Shown: piece after piece, positions 1-6,413 of the stretch
How the letters are laid out: every line of letters starts with the position of its first letter
How positions within the stretch are numbered: the first letter of the stretch is position 1
Origin: Chloroflexota bacterium
Lineage (GTDB): Bacteria > Chloroflexota > Anaerolineae > UBA7937
Direction of reading: 5' to 3'
Assembly (NCBI GenBank): GCA_003453555.1
Contig: DMLA01000026.1
Location: forward strand, 1-12,011
DNA length: 12,011 nucleotides
Position numbers and translations under genes: made by a program
The notes under the pieces: model-generated
Database searches by the model: none
Told to the model about the DNA's origin: nothing
What the model saw: only the letters and a program-made list of their open reading frames with translations

Positions 1-436
1 GGAGTGTACAGGCCAGGCGAGCACCGTGAAAGACAGCCAAAGAGGGGCCAAACAGTTTGCCCAATGAGATGTAAAAGGGGAAATAGAGAGCCGGCCCATG
101 GGGCTCGCTGGTGAAGGGGTAGTGGCGTAGCCACCCTCCCCGTGCTCCCTCCCGCATGGCGGATAGATAGGCGCTGGTGTCATCGGGGTTGCCAAAGGAG
201 CCGAGGAAGGTCATGCCTTCCGGGGGGAAGAGGAAAGCGACTAGGTAAGGCAAGCCGATCAGCGCTAGAAGGAGCAGGAGCCATTTCCCTACCCACATCC
301 ATTCTCCTAAAAGGATCGCCCCCCGCTGACGAGCATTTCGACCTTCTCGACCGTTAGGTGATAACATAGCACTGCCTTGTGGCTCGACCCTCTGAAGGAG
401 GAGGGTATCCAAAGATATGGGCAACCTATCCTTCAT
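1..436 (-). CDS. Polytopic membrane protein, probable GT-C-type glycosyltransferase, N-terminal part
   Basis: Partial gene: the frame stays open to the window edge, giving 145 complete codons. I chose the ATG at 436-434 because it overlaps the TGA of the upstream GT87 gene as ATGA and has GGAG seven bases before it, so translation is probably coupled. The protein begins with about 45 polar, Arg-rich residues, followed by a membrane span at about 49-70. A loop then carries an acidic pair in GNPDDTSAY (82-90), MREGARGGWL (94-103) and FTSEPHGPALYFPFY (108-122). Acidic residues in the first external loop, followed by an aromatic/Pro-rich stretch, are typical of GT-C membrane glycosyltransferases of the PMT/ArnT type, which move sugars from polyprenyl-phosphate donors. 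The family is inferred from this layout; I do not recognise a named protein. An internal ATG at 298 (MWVGKW, just before the membrane span) is an alternative start that would remove the unusual N-terminal extension. Its position after two other membrane enzymes supports a role in surface glycan assembly. Confidence 0.72.
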   Translation of the reverse strand, partial: MKDRLPISLDTLLLQRVEPQGSAMLSPNGREGRNARQRGAILLGEWMWVGKWLLLLLALIGLPYLVAFLFPPEGMTFLGSFGNPDDTSAYLSAMREGARGGWLRHYPFTSEPHGPALYFPFYISLGKLFGPSLAVFHGARLACTL

Positions 437-1617
437 CTTGCCTCTCCATGAGTCGATTGAGCCCTCCCCAAAGAAGCGGACAGGTAGATGGCCGCCACTA
501 AGAAGGGCGTCCAGAGGTAAAAGACCTCGTTCGTTCTCAGGATGAACCTTTGGATAGCCAGGATGGCATAACAGATGAATAGGGCTGAGACGATCATAGC
601 CTTTGCCCTGCCGTGCAGCCCACCACTGACCAGCCAAGCGACTATCTGTAACAATGGAACAACCAATATCACTTGGTCGATGCCCCAAGCGAAGGTGGTG
701 GTAGGCAATGTGAGCAGCAATAAGAGACTGGTGAACGCTGGCCAATCGGTCTCCTCCTGGCGATAGAAGGGGATCAAAACGACGGGTAAGAAGGCCACCC
801 AAAGCAGTTTGGCCCAAGATAGGGTCGCTCCCTGATAGTAACTTATTGCGCCGCCGATAGTGGGAGTGAACCAATCAAGGGGAGGCGACCCCATAATGGA
901 GACGAGGTAGGATGGAAGCCAGTTTGGAAAGAGAAGTTGCAGAGGAAAAAGTAAGGCCAGTAAGGCTGCTGAGAAGCCTATCGGTATCCCCCAGCGCTTT
1001 TGACGCACCGACCATAGAAGTATCGCAGGCAGGAGAAGGCAGATCAATTGGGGCTTGATCGTGGTCAGAACCAGCATCGCCCCTGCCCAGAAGTCCCGAT
1101 TTCTCTCGATATAGAAGAGGGTCCCTGAGATGCCTAAGAGAACTAAAGGGCTGACCTGTCCCGAGAAGATGGCCGATAGCGTTTGGGGGAATAGAAAAGC
1201 GGCGGCCATCGCTGCCCAGAGAAATCGGCCCTTCGCTTCGATAGCGAAAACCCGCCATAAGAAATAGGTCGCCAGCCCCATCACTAACATGTTGCTCAGT
1301 AGCCAGAGAAAGACCGCCTCTCGGAAAGGCAATAGTCCAAATGGAGCGAGGACGATGCCAAGCCAAGGTGGGTTCATCACTAACCAGGGGCGCTCCTCTG
1401 GCCAACCGAGGCCCTTCTCCACTCTGTAGAGGGCAGCCCTATCATAAGGGTTGCCACCTTCAAGGATGAGGCGAGTGGCGCTCCAATAGGCTATGAAATC
1501 GTGTGTTCCAGCGGAACCATAGCCGGTGTACTCTCCTTGCAGGTTCAGAAGCATAGCACCAAGGAGTAGCGTGAGCAGGATCAGGATGAGGATCTTGGTT
1601 CTTTGGTTAGCAATCAT
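433..1617 (-). CDS. GT87 (DUF2029) family membrane glycosyltransferase
   Basis: About 394 residues, polytopic, with a first membrane span at about 9-25 and many later hydrophobic segments. The N-terminal loop has THDFIAYWSATRLILEGGNPYD (38-59) and then MNPPW (81-85), the hallmark layout of glycosyltransferase family 87. Members of that family, such as mycobacterial PimE, add mannose from polyprenyl-phosphate-mannose on the outer face of the membrane. The Asp in the DF pair of the first loop is the likely catalytic acidic residue by analogy with PimE. I prefer the ATG at 1617, with GAAGAG nine bases upstream; a TTG at 1623, two codons earlier, has that motif only three bases away. It lies 91 bases after the preceding membrane-protein gene and overlaps the next one by four bases. 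Family assignment is confident; sugar and acceptor are unknown. The GT2 synthase upstream could provide the donor. Confidence 0.85.
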   Translation of the reverse strand: MIANQRTKILILILLTLLLGAMLLNLQGEYTGYGSAGTHDFIAYWSATRLILEGGNPYDRAALYRVEKGLGWPEERPWLVMNPPWLGIVLAPFGLLPFREAVFLWLLSNMLVMGLATYFLWRVFAIEAKGRFLWAAMAAAFLFPQTLSAIFSGQVSPLVLLGISGTLFYIERNRDFWAGAMLVLTTIKPQLICLLLPAILLWSVRQKRWGIPIGFSAALLALLFPLQLLFPNWLPSYLVSIMGSPPLDWFTPTIGGAISYYQGATLSWAKLLWVAFLPVVLIPFYRQEETDWPAFTSLLLLLTLPTTTFAWGIDQVILVVPLLQIVAWLVSGGLHGRAKAMIVSALFICYAILAIQRFILRTNEVFYLWTPFLVAAIYLSASLGRAQSTHGEAR

Positions 1618-1708
1618 TCTCAATCGCTCTTCGGATACCGCATGCAGAGCACTGCTAGTTTGTCCTCGTAAGTCTTTTGCCGATCCTTATCCCCATCGAA
1701 GAGGGTGA

Positions 1709-3178
1709 CTAGGGTTCCCTAACGAAGACGACCGCCAGTTCATCGGCGTAGACCTGCTGCCAGTTCGGACTTTCCGTTAGTAGAGCGGCAAAGGTGCTAT
1801 CTCTCTCGATAATGATGGAATTTATGTCGTATCTCTCCAGGGGTTCACGCCACTGGGAGGAGGCCCAATAGGCTTTTAGATATTCATCTAACACCTCTTC
1901 GCCGTACAGGTGTGTTCGCCCGTCGATGAAGACCCGATATTGAGGGTGAAGTCGCCAGATGAGGAACCCGCCCCAATTGTAGGAGTTGAAAAGTTCCGGG
2001 GGAAGATCGTTTCGGGCCAAGAAATCGGCGGCCTCATAGGGTAGAGAGCGCTTCTGGGCTACCAGGTTGGCCGAGGGGGTAAGGGTGGGGCTGACCTTAA
2101 CGATGCATCCGGCGAGAACCAAAAGCAGGATGAACCAGTTGAGGGGAAGTTGCCAGCCCTGGGGACGACCCCCGGTTGGAGGCTCCTCCCCACCGCGCCA
2201 AGAGTGCCAGGCGAGGCTCCCGTATTTGGCCAGTACAGGGGTGGCTACCAGGGCAAAGAGTGAGATGTTGCGCGCTGCTAGGAGTGACATATAGCCGAAG
2301 ACCAGGAGGTAAAGGAGGTCGGTGAGATCTGCTCGCCTGGCCGAAAGGCCGAGGGTTACCATACTCAAAAGCAACATCCAGATGAAGGGATGGAACTGGA
2401 GAAGATGGAAGTTGGGAGAAGCCCATTCCGATAGATTCTTGAGGGGCTCTATGCTCGCCGTCTGGAGGGGGTAGAGGTACAAGCGGAAGGTGTTGGGGTT
2501 GAGAACAACCACCGCCAGGGAGATCGAGCCCCAGATCAACAACTGCCTCCACTTTCTTGCCTCGATCCTTCCCTTAGCAGAGCCGAATAAATGCTTTGCC
2601 CCTTCCCCGACCAGTGGGAGACCAACCAGGATGAAACCAGCGACGTATCCGCTATGGCTATTAGCCCAAAGAAGCATGAGAAGGGGGAGCAGAAAGAGAT
2701 AGTTACGCTGGCGTTCTTTGTAGAGGAAGAGGATGAATAGAAAGAGTGCGGCCAAGAGAAAAGAGAAGAGGTGGGGTCGCATCTCCCAGGTGATGGCGGA
2801 AGCGAGGGCTCCCAGGAGGGTAGCGAAGACCCGTATGTAAAGATGGCCCGAACTGCCAAGGAAGGTGAGGAGGAAGACCAGAGTGATGGTGCCCGCCGTC
2901 AAGAAGGCTAACCCGCCGAAGCCGAAGGCTCGATAGGATAGATATATGACCACTTGGCTCAACCAACTGTGGTTTATCCAGCGGTTGCCAAACGCCGTAT
3001 GGGAGAAGATGTCTTGGCGGGGGATGCTCCTCGTTTCCCAGATATGCTTGCCTGTGGCCAGATGCCACCACAGGTCGGTGTTAGTCACCTCATGGGCGGC
3101 CATAGCGAAGATGGAGATGAAGAGGATAATGACCAGTAACCGCTTGGTATCCAGAGCCACAAATACCCTTCCAACCAT
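1709..3178 (-). CDS. Large polytopic membrane protein, GT-C-like, uncharacterised family
   Basis: 489 residues starting at ATG 3178, with a GGAAAGAG purine run just upstream. A membrane span at about 13-29 is followed by a conserved-looking loop: TNTDLWWHLATG (32-43), P53, D56, then NRWINHSW (65-72). Many hydrophobic helices follow. The C-terminal soluble part carries YRVFIDGRTHLYGEEVLDEY (414-433) and ends YADELAVVFVREP. I recognise this as a widespread bacterial membrane protein type, usually left as hypothetical. The acidic first loop and the C-terminal domain after the membrane helices resemble GT-C oligosaccharyl or sugar transferases, so enzymatic transfer of a lipid-linked sugar is plausible but inferred. 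It is the first gene after a terminator-plus-promoter gap and leads a three-gene membrane block. It could also be a flippase-like or polymerase-like protein rather than a transferase. Confidence 0.8.
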   Translation of the reverse strand: MVGRVFVALDTKRLLVIILFISIFAMAAHEVTNTDLWWHLATGKHIWETRSIPRQDIFSHTAFGNRWINHSWLSQVVIYLSYRAFGFGGLAFLTAGTITLVFLLTFLGSSGHLYIRVFATLLGALASAITWEMRPHLFSFLLAALFLFILFLYKERQRNYLFLLPLLMLLWANSHSGYVAGFILVGLPLVGEGAKHLFGSAKGRIEARKWRQLLIWGSISLAVVVLNPNTFRLYLYPLQTASIEPLKNLSEWASPNFHLLQFHPFIWMLLLSMVTLGLSARRADLTDLLYLLVFGYMSLLAARNISLFALVATPVLAKYGSLAWHSWRGGEEPPTGGRPQGWQLPLNWFILLLVLAGCIVKVSPTLTPSANLVAQKRSLPYEAADFLARNDLPPELFNSYNWGGFLIWRLHPQYRVFIDGRTHLYGEEVLDEYLKAYWASSQWREPLERYDINSIIIERDSTFAALLTESPNWQQVYADELAVVFVREP

Positions 3179-3220
3179 CGCTCTTTCCGCCTATAGTTAA
3201 TCGACAGGTTCCTTTTACAC

Positions 3221-3250
3221 AGTTTACTACGATGGCTATGCTCTTGGCAA
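3221..3250 (-). promoter_or_regulatory. Possible sigma70 promoter for the membrane-protein block
   Basis: Reading the minus strand, TTGCCA (3250-3245) is separated by 18 bases from TAAACT (3226-3221). The -35 matches consensus at 5 of 6 positions and the -10 at 4 of 6. It lies right after the terminator-like hairpin of the methyltransferase gene and about 40 bases before the ATG at 3178, a sensible place for a new transcript. Matches of this quality occur by chance, so confidence is modest. Confidence 0.35.
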
Positions 3251-3254
3251 TGGG

Positions 3255-3309
3255 AAAAAAGCACTAAGGGGGAGCGAGGTCGAAGGCGTCCTATTGATAG
3301 TGCTTCTTT
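3255..3309 (-). terminator. Probable intrinsic terminator after the methyltransferase gene
   Basis: On the minus strand AAGCACTA (3305-3298) and TAGTGCTT (3266-3259) form a perfect 8-bp inverted repeat. It extends to 12 bp with one G-U pair if the flanking A-rich and T-rich ends are included. A run of six T (3260-3255) ends the right arm. The left arm starts at the TAA stop codon of the methyltransferase. The 31-base loop is long for a classic terminator, and part of the T-run is used in the stem. Confidence 0.5.
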
Positions 3310-4219
3310 AGGGTTTGACCTTGCGGGCGAAGGTGGTGAAGAGGTCGCCCAGGTTGATGGGGATGGGGAGGTGAGCGAGGTCCAAACTCCTGGTTAATTT
3401 TCCCAGGCTTTGGGCCAGCACCCCGGCATAAGGCTCCAGGTGAGAGAGGAGATAGCCTAGGCGCAAATAGCGGCCTTGGGTGACCATCTGGATCACCTGG
3501 AAGCCTGTCTTCTCTAACATCTGGGCTAGGGTCTGGGGGGAGAAGTAGTAGAGATGCATCTCCATCAGCCAAGGCCAACGGTGGCCCATAAGCCGGGCGA
3601 AGGGGCTCTCGATGTTGATAGTGTGGATGCAGATGACCCCTCCCGGAGCGAGGACCCGATAAGCCTCCTGTAGCGAGGCTAAAGGGTTGGCGAGGTGCTC
3701 TATCACATCCCACATGGTTATTACGTCAAAGAACTGGTCAGGAAATCGGGCTTCTCTCAGCGTACCTGTGGTTACCCGTAGCCCCTGGGCTCGAGCCTGG
3801 TCGGCCGCCCAGGTGGAAGGCTCAACTCCCCAAGCCTCCCAACCTTGCTCCTGGGCGATCTCCAAGAAGACGCCGATGTGACATCCGATATCCAGAAGGC
3901 GCGGCCGCCCGCGAGGGGGCACTAGCCTGAGGAGAGGCTCTAGGTTCCTCCGGAAAGTCAGTATCCTCCCCTCCCGCTCCTGGAGGTAGGCCTTATCTAT
4001 CACGTGCTCGTATTCGTGAAGGATCTCCCTCTCTTCCAATCGGGGGTTAGTGTAAACCAAGCCACATCGGCGACACTTGACGATAGGAGGGTGCTTGCCA
4101 TAGGCGGAACTGGTGCACCGGAACCACTCCTGAGGAGGGTTGGCTTCCTCGGAGATGGTGGCTGGGTGTAGGAGCTCGGTATCGGTGGCGCCGCATAGGT
4201 TACAAGGTATGCTCTCCAA
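3308..4219 (-). CDS. Zinc-ribbon class I SAM-dependent methyltransferase
   Basis: 303 residues. The N-terminus has a four-Cys zinc-binding pattern: C6-x2-C9 and C49-x2-C52 (CNLCG and CRRCG). The Rossmann methyltransferase core follows, with motif I LLDIGCHIGVFLE (108-120), an acidic residue in GVEPS, then DVITMWDVIEHLANP and LAPGGVICI. This combination is common in methyltransferases of sugar-nucleotide and surface-polysaccharide clusters. The methyl acceptor is probably a sugar or lipid-linked glycan, inferred from context rather than from the sequence itself. Translation appears to start at TTG 4219. There is no suitable ATG nearby, and the overlapping TAGGAGGAGGG supplies a strong Shine-Dalgarno that includes the stop codon of the upstream GT2 gene. 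The 8-base gap implies translational coupling with that gene. An intrinsic-terminator-like hairpin begins at its own stop. Confidence 0.88.
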   Translation of the reverse strand: MESIPCNLCGATDTELLHPATISEEANPPQEWFRCTSSAYGKHPPIVKCRRCGLVYTNPRLEEREILHEYEHVIDKAYLQEREGRILTFRRNLEPLLRLVPPRGRPRLLDIGCHIGVFLEIAQEQGWEAWGVEPSTWAADQARAQGLRVTTGTLREARFPDQFFDVITMWDVIEHLANPLASLQEAYRVLAPGGVICIHTINIESPFARLMGHRWPWLMEMHLYYFSPQTLAQMLEKTGFQVIQMVTQGRYLRLGYLLSHLEPYAGVLAQSLGKLTRSLDLAHLPIPINLGDLFTTFARKVKP

Positions 4220-4227
4220 CCCTCCTC

Positions 4228-4935
4228 CTACTGAGAGCTTAGACTCAAGCGGATGACGGTATATAGAGCCTTGAGGATCTCACCCTGAGAGATCTTCGAG
4301 GCTCCACGCTGCCTATCCTCGAAGATGATGGGCACCTCTTCGATCTCGTGCCCCATCTTCTGAGACCGGTAGAGGATCTCTATAAGAAAGGAGTAGCCAT
4401 CGGAGAAGATGGTATCCAGGTCTATCGATTCCAGTACCTCTCGGCGGTAGCAGCGAAAACCGGCGGTGCAATCGTGAGCTCTCAAGCCTAGGGCTAGGCG
4501 GGTGAAGATGTTTGCTGACCGGCTCAGCGCCCTTCGGGCTAGGGTACGGTTGAGGGTGCCCCCTCCGTCAACGTATCGTGAGCCGATGACCAAATCTGCG
4601 CTTTCAGACCGGGTTAACAGCGCGGGGATATATCGGGGGTGATGGGAGAAATCAGCGTCCATGGTGATCACCCGGTCGGCTTCCAAAGAGAGCGCACGCT
4701 TGAAACCGACGATGTAGGCTGTTCCCAGTCCCATTTTGCGAGGGCGGTGAAGGACGAAAACCCGGGAGTCTTTCCTGGCCCACTCGTCGGCTATCTCTCC
4801 CGTACCATCGGAGGAGTTGTCGTCCACGACCACCAACTGGACGGGTAGGGAGAGGATCTCCTGAGCGAGTATTCCGATATTATCGCCCTCATTGTAAGTG
4901 GGCACCACCACCGCGGTCTTGAGTGATCTCTCCAT
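4228..4935 (-). CDS. GT2 family polyprenyl-phosphate mannose (dolichol-P-mannose-type) synthase
   Basis: 235 residues, a full-length catalytic domain of the short soluble DPM1/Ppm1 type with no C-terminal membrane helices. Visible motifs in order: VVPTYNEGDNI (10-20), VVVDDNSSDGTGEI (35-48), the metal/nucleotide-binding DADFSHHP (93-100), GSRYVDGG (118-125), HDCTAGFRCYRR (154-165) and FEDRQRGASKIS (205-216). This is the characteristic set of enzymes that transfer mannose or a related sugar from a GDP- or UDP-sugar to polyprenyl phosphate at the inner membrane face. The product would feed GT-C and GT87 enzymes, which lie further along the same strand. The start is ATG 4935, the only in-frame ATG after an upstream stop. 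A promoter -10 ends nine bases before it, so the mRNA may be leaderless. Sugar specificity (mannose or glucose) cannot be settled from sequence alone. Confidence 0.92.
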   Translation of the reverse strand: MERSLKTAVVVPTYNEGDNIGILAQEILSLPVQLVVVDDNSSDGTGEIADEWARKDSRVFVLHRPRKMGLGTAYIVGFKRALSLEADRVITMDADFSHHPRYIPALLTRSESADLVIGSRYVDGGGTLNRTLARRALSRSANIFTRLALGLRAHDCTAGFRCYRREVLESIDLDTIFSDGYSFLIEILYRSQKMGHEIEEVPIIFEDRQRGASKISQGEILKALYTVIRLSLSSQ

Positions 4936-4944
4936 ACGAGGGCC

Positions 4945-4973
4945 ATTTTACCACCTATTTTCTCCTAAATCAA
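4945..4973 (-). promoter_or_regulatory. Promoter of the GT2-methyltransferase unit, probably leaderless
   Basis: On the minus strand TTGATT (4973-4968), a 17-base spacer and TAAAAT (4950-4945) match sigma70 consensus at 4 of 6 and 5 of 6. The -10 ends nine bases before the ATG at 4935, which puts the predicted transcript start at or next to the start codon and leaves no room for a Shine-Dalgarno. Confidence 0.6.
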
Positions 4974-4981
4974 GGCCTGGC

Positions 4982-5010
4982 TTGTATCCAGCGCCTTCTT
5001 GTAGTAGAAT
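4982..5010 (+). promoter_or_regulatory. Promoter of the rhomboid operon
   Basis: TTGTAT (4982-4987), a 17-base spacer and TAGAAT (5005-5010) match sigma70 consensus at 4 of 6 and 5 of 6. The transcript start predicted about seven bases after the -10 falls a few bases before the ATG at 5021. That supports 5021 over the in-frame ATG at 5009, which lies inside the -10. It is divergent from the GT2 promoter, with only eight bases between the two -35 boxes. Confidence 0.6.
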
Positions 5011-5020
5011 GGTTCATGAG

Positions 5021-5701
5021 ATGATACCCTTATATGATGAGAACCCTACTCGGACCTTTCCCCTGATTACCGTCCTTCTCATCGCCGCTAACGTGGTGGT
5101 TTTCATCTATGAACTTGTCCTGCCCTCCCCCCAAGCCTTAGAGGGTTTCGTGCAAGCGGCAGCCATTATCCCTTACGACGTGACCCACAATCTCGATCTG
5201 AGGGTCTCTTTGACCCTTTTCACCTCCCTCTTCGTGCATGGTGGATGGCTTCACATCATCGGCAATATGCTCTACCTTTGGATCTTCGGGAACAATGTCG
5301 AGGATGCCATGGGCCATCTCCGCTTCGCTCTCTTCTATCTGCTTTGCGGCCTGGGGGCCAGCGCTGCCCAGATCGCGGTGAACACCAATTCCCAGGTGCC
5401 GAATATAGGAGCCAGTGGTGCTATCGCCGGTGTCTTGGGAGCCTATCTTATCCTCTTCCCCCGGGCCAGAGTGGTCAGCCTGGTGACTTTGGGTTACTTT
5501 GTGCGTCTGGTGAGGGTGCCGGCGGTTGTTGTTCTCGGCCTGTGGATAGTTGTCCAACTCTTTAGCGGCCTCGCCTCCTTGGGCATGCCTGGGGTAGGCG
5601 GCGTAGCCTGGTTCGCCCACCTGGGAGGCTTCCTTGTGGGGCTGCTTTTGGTCCGTCTCTTCGCCCGGGGTAGAGTGTGGTATAGAGGGGAGACCTTCTA
5701 G
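5021..5701 (+). CDS. Rhomboid family intramembrane serine protease
   Basis: 226 residues from ATG 5021 (MIPLYDENPTRTFP, the usual start of bacterial rhomboids of this type). The active-site motif GASGAIAG gives the nucleophile Ser132, and AHLGGF gives His200 as the second member of the dyad. HGGWLHIIGNMLYL (73-86) supplies the HxxxN oxyanion-hole residues H78 and N82 of the second helix. About six membrane helices are evident and no extra domain is present, so this is the compact six-helix form. Rhomboids cleave membrane-spanning substrates within the bilayer; the substrate here is unknown. The single-span ATPase-propeller protein two genes downstream in the same operon is a tempting but untested candidate. 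The stop overlaps the GTG of the next gene by one base (TAGTG). In-frame extension upstream to 4898 is possible but runs through the divergent promoter region. Confidence 0.93.
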   Translation: MIPLYDENPTRTFPLITVLLIAANVVVFIYELVLPSPQALEGFVQAAAIIPYDVTHNLDLRVSLTLFTSLFVHGGWLHIIGNMLYLWIFGNNVEDAMGHLRFALFYLLCGLGASAAQIAVNTNSQVPNIGASGAIAGVLGAYLILFPRARVVSLVTLGYFVRLVRVPAVVVLGLWIVVQLFSGLASLGMPGVGGVAWFAHLGGFLVGLLLVRLFARGRVWYRGETF

Positions 5702-6408
5702 TGGGCATAAGGGTTCGGGGGCTCTACGATTTGCAGGTGATCGATCTGGAGATCGATGAAGCGGAGCGAAACCTTCGTGTTGTAGAGAGCGGTCTGGGGG
5801 AGAGTGAGGAACTCCGTTCAGCGCGGGAGAGCCTGGCTCAGGCTTCGGAGTGGCAAGCAGAGTTGCGGAGGCGGCTGCGGAATTTGGAACTAGACTTGGA
5901 GGAGGCGATAGAGAAAAGAAAAGCCTCCGAGAAGACCCTCTACAGCGGTAAAGTGAAGAGTCCGAAGGAACTAAGCGGCCTAGAGCAAGAGGTGCAGCTC
6001 TTGAAACGGCGCCAGGTGGAAGTCGAGGACGAGACTTTGGAGGTCATGAGCCAACTGGAGACGGCGGATGAACGTTTGGAGAGGGAGAGGAAGAGGTTGA
6101 AAAGGCTGGAGATAGAGTGGGGAGAGGAACAGGCGGAGTTGCAAGAGAAGCAGGCTGCCTTATCTTCCCGGCTCTCCCTTCTGAGGGAGAGCCGGGAGAG
6201 GCTCCAGGTCGCCATCGACCCCGAGGATCTGGCCACCTATGAGGATCTCCGCCGTCGGAAGGGGAGGCAGGGGGTGGCCTTGGTCCAAAACGGCATATGT
6301 CAAGGGTGTGGAGTGGCGGTATCCACAAGCAAAGTGACCAGAGTGCTTCGCGGTGAGGAGTTAGTCCACTGTGCCAACTGCGAGCGTATCCTCTATCTAA
6401 AGGGGTAG
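5701..6408 (+). CDS. Coiled-coil C4-type zinc-ribbon protein (DUF164 / zf-RING_7 type)
   Basis: 235 residues starting with GTG at 5701, one base inside the rhomboid stop codon, with GAGGGGAG upstream. Residues about 10-180 are charged heptad-like sequence rich in Glu, Arg and Leu, forming a long antiparallel coiled coil. It contains TLYSGKVKSPKELSGLEQEV (79-98), the signature stretch of this family. The C-terminus holds a zinc ribbon, C200-x2-C203 and C224-x2-C227 (CQGCG and CANCE). The family is widespread in bacteria, often near nif3-like and RNase H genes. It is thought to act as a nucleic-acid- or protein-binding adaptor, but its molecular role is not settled. Here it is translationally coupled to a rhomboid and lies five bases before the ATPase-propeller gene. 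It has no signal peptide or membrane span, so it should be cytoplasmic. Confidence 0.9.
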   Translation: MGIRVRGLYDLQVIDLEIDEAERNLRVVESGLGESEELRSARESLAQASEWQAELRRRLRNLELDLEEAIEKRKASEKTLYSGKVKSPKELSGLEQEVQLLKRRQVEVEDETLEVMSQLETADERLERERKRLKRLEIEWGEEQAELQEKQAALSSRLSLLRESRERLQVAIDPEDLATYEDLRRRKGRQGVALVQNGICQGCGVAVSTSKVTRVLRGEELVHCANCERILYLKG

Positions 6409-6413
6409 TCATC

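Noticed and set aside
875..1405. 176-codon minus-strand frame within the GT87 gene
   Set aside because: It overlaps a recognisable membrane glycosyltransferase in another frame and its translation shows no domain or hydrophobic pattern.
4944..4946. Alternative minus-strand ATG at 4946 with AGGTGG four bases upstream
   Set aside because: It is out of frame with the GT2 enzyme, its frame has no recognisable protein, and it overlaps the -10 box.
4898..5020. Upstream extension of the rhomboid frame
   Set aside because: It would cross the divergent promoter region and the start of the GT2 gene on the other strand. MIPLYDENP is the normal family start.
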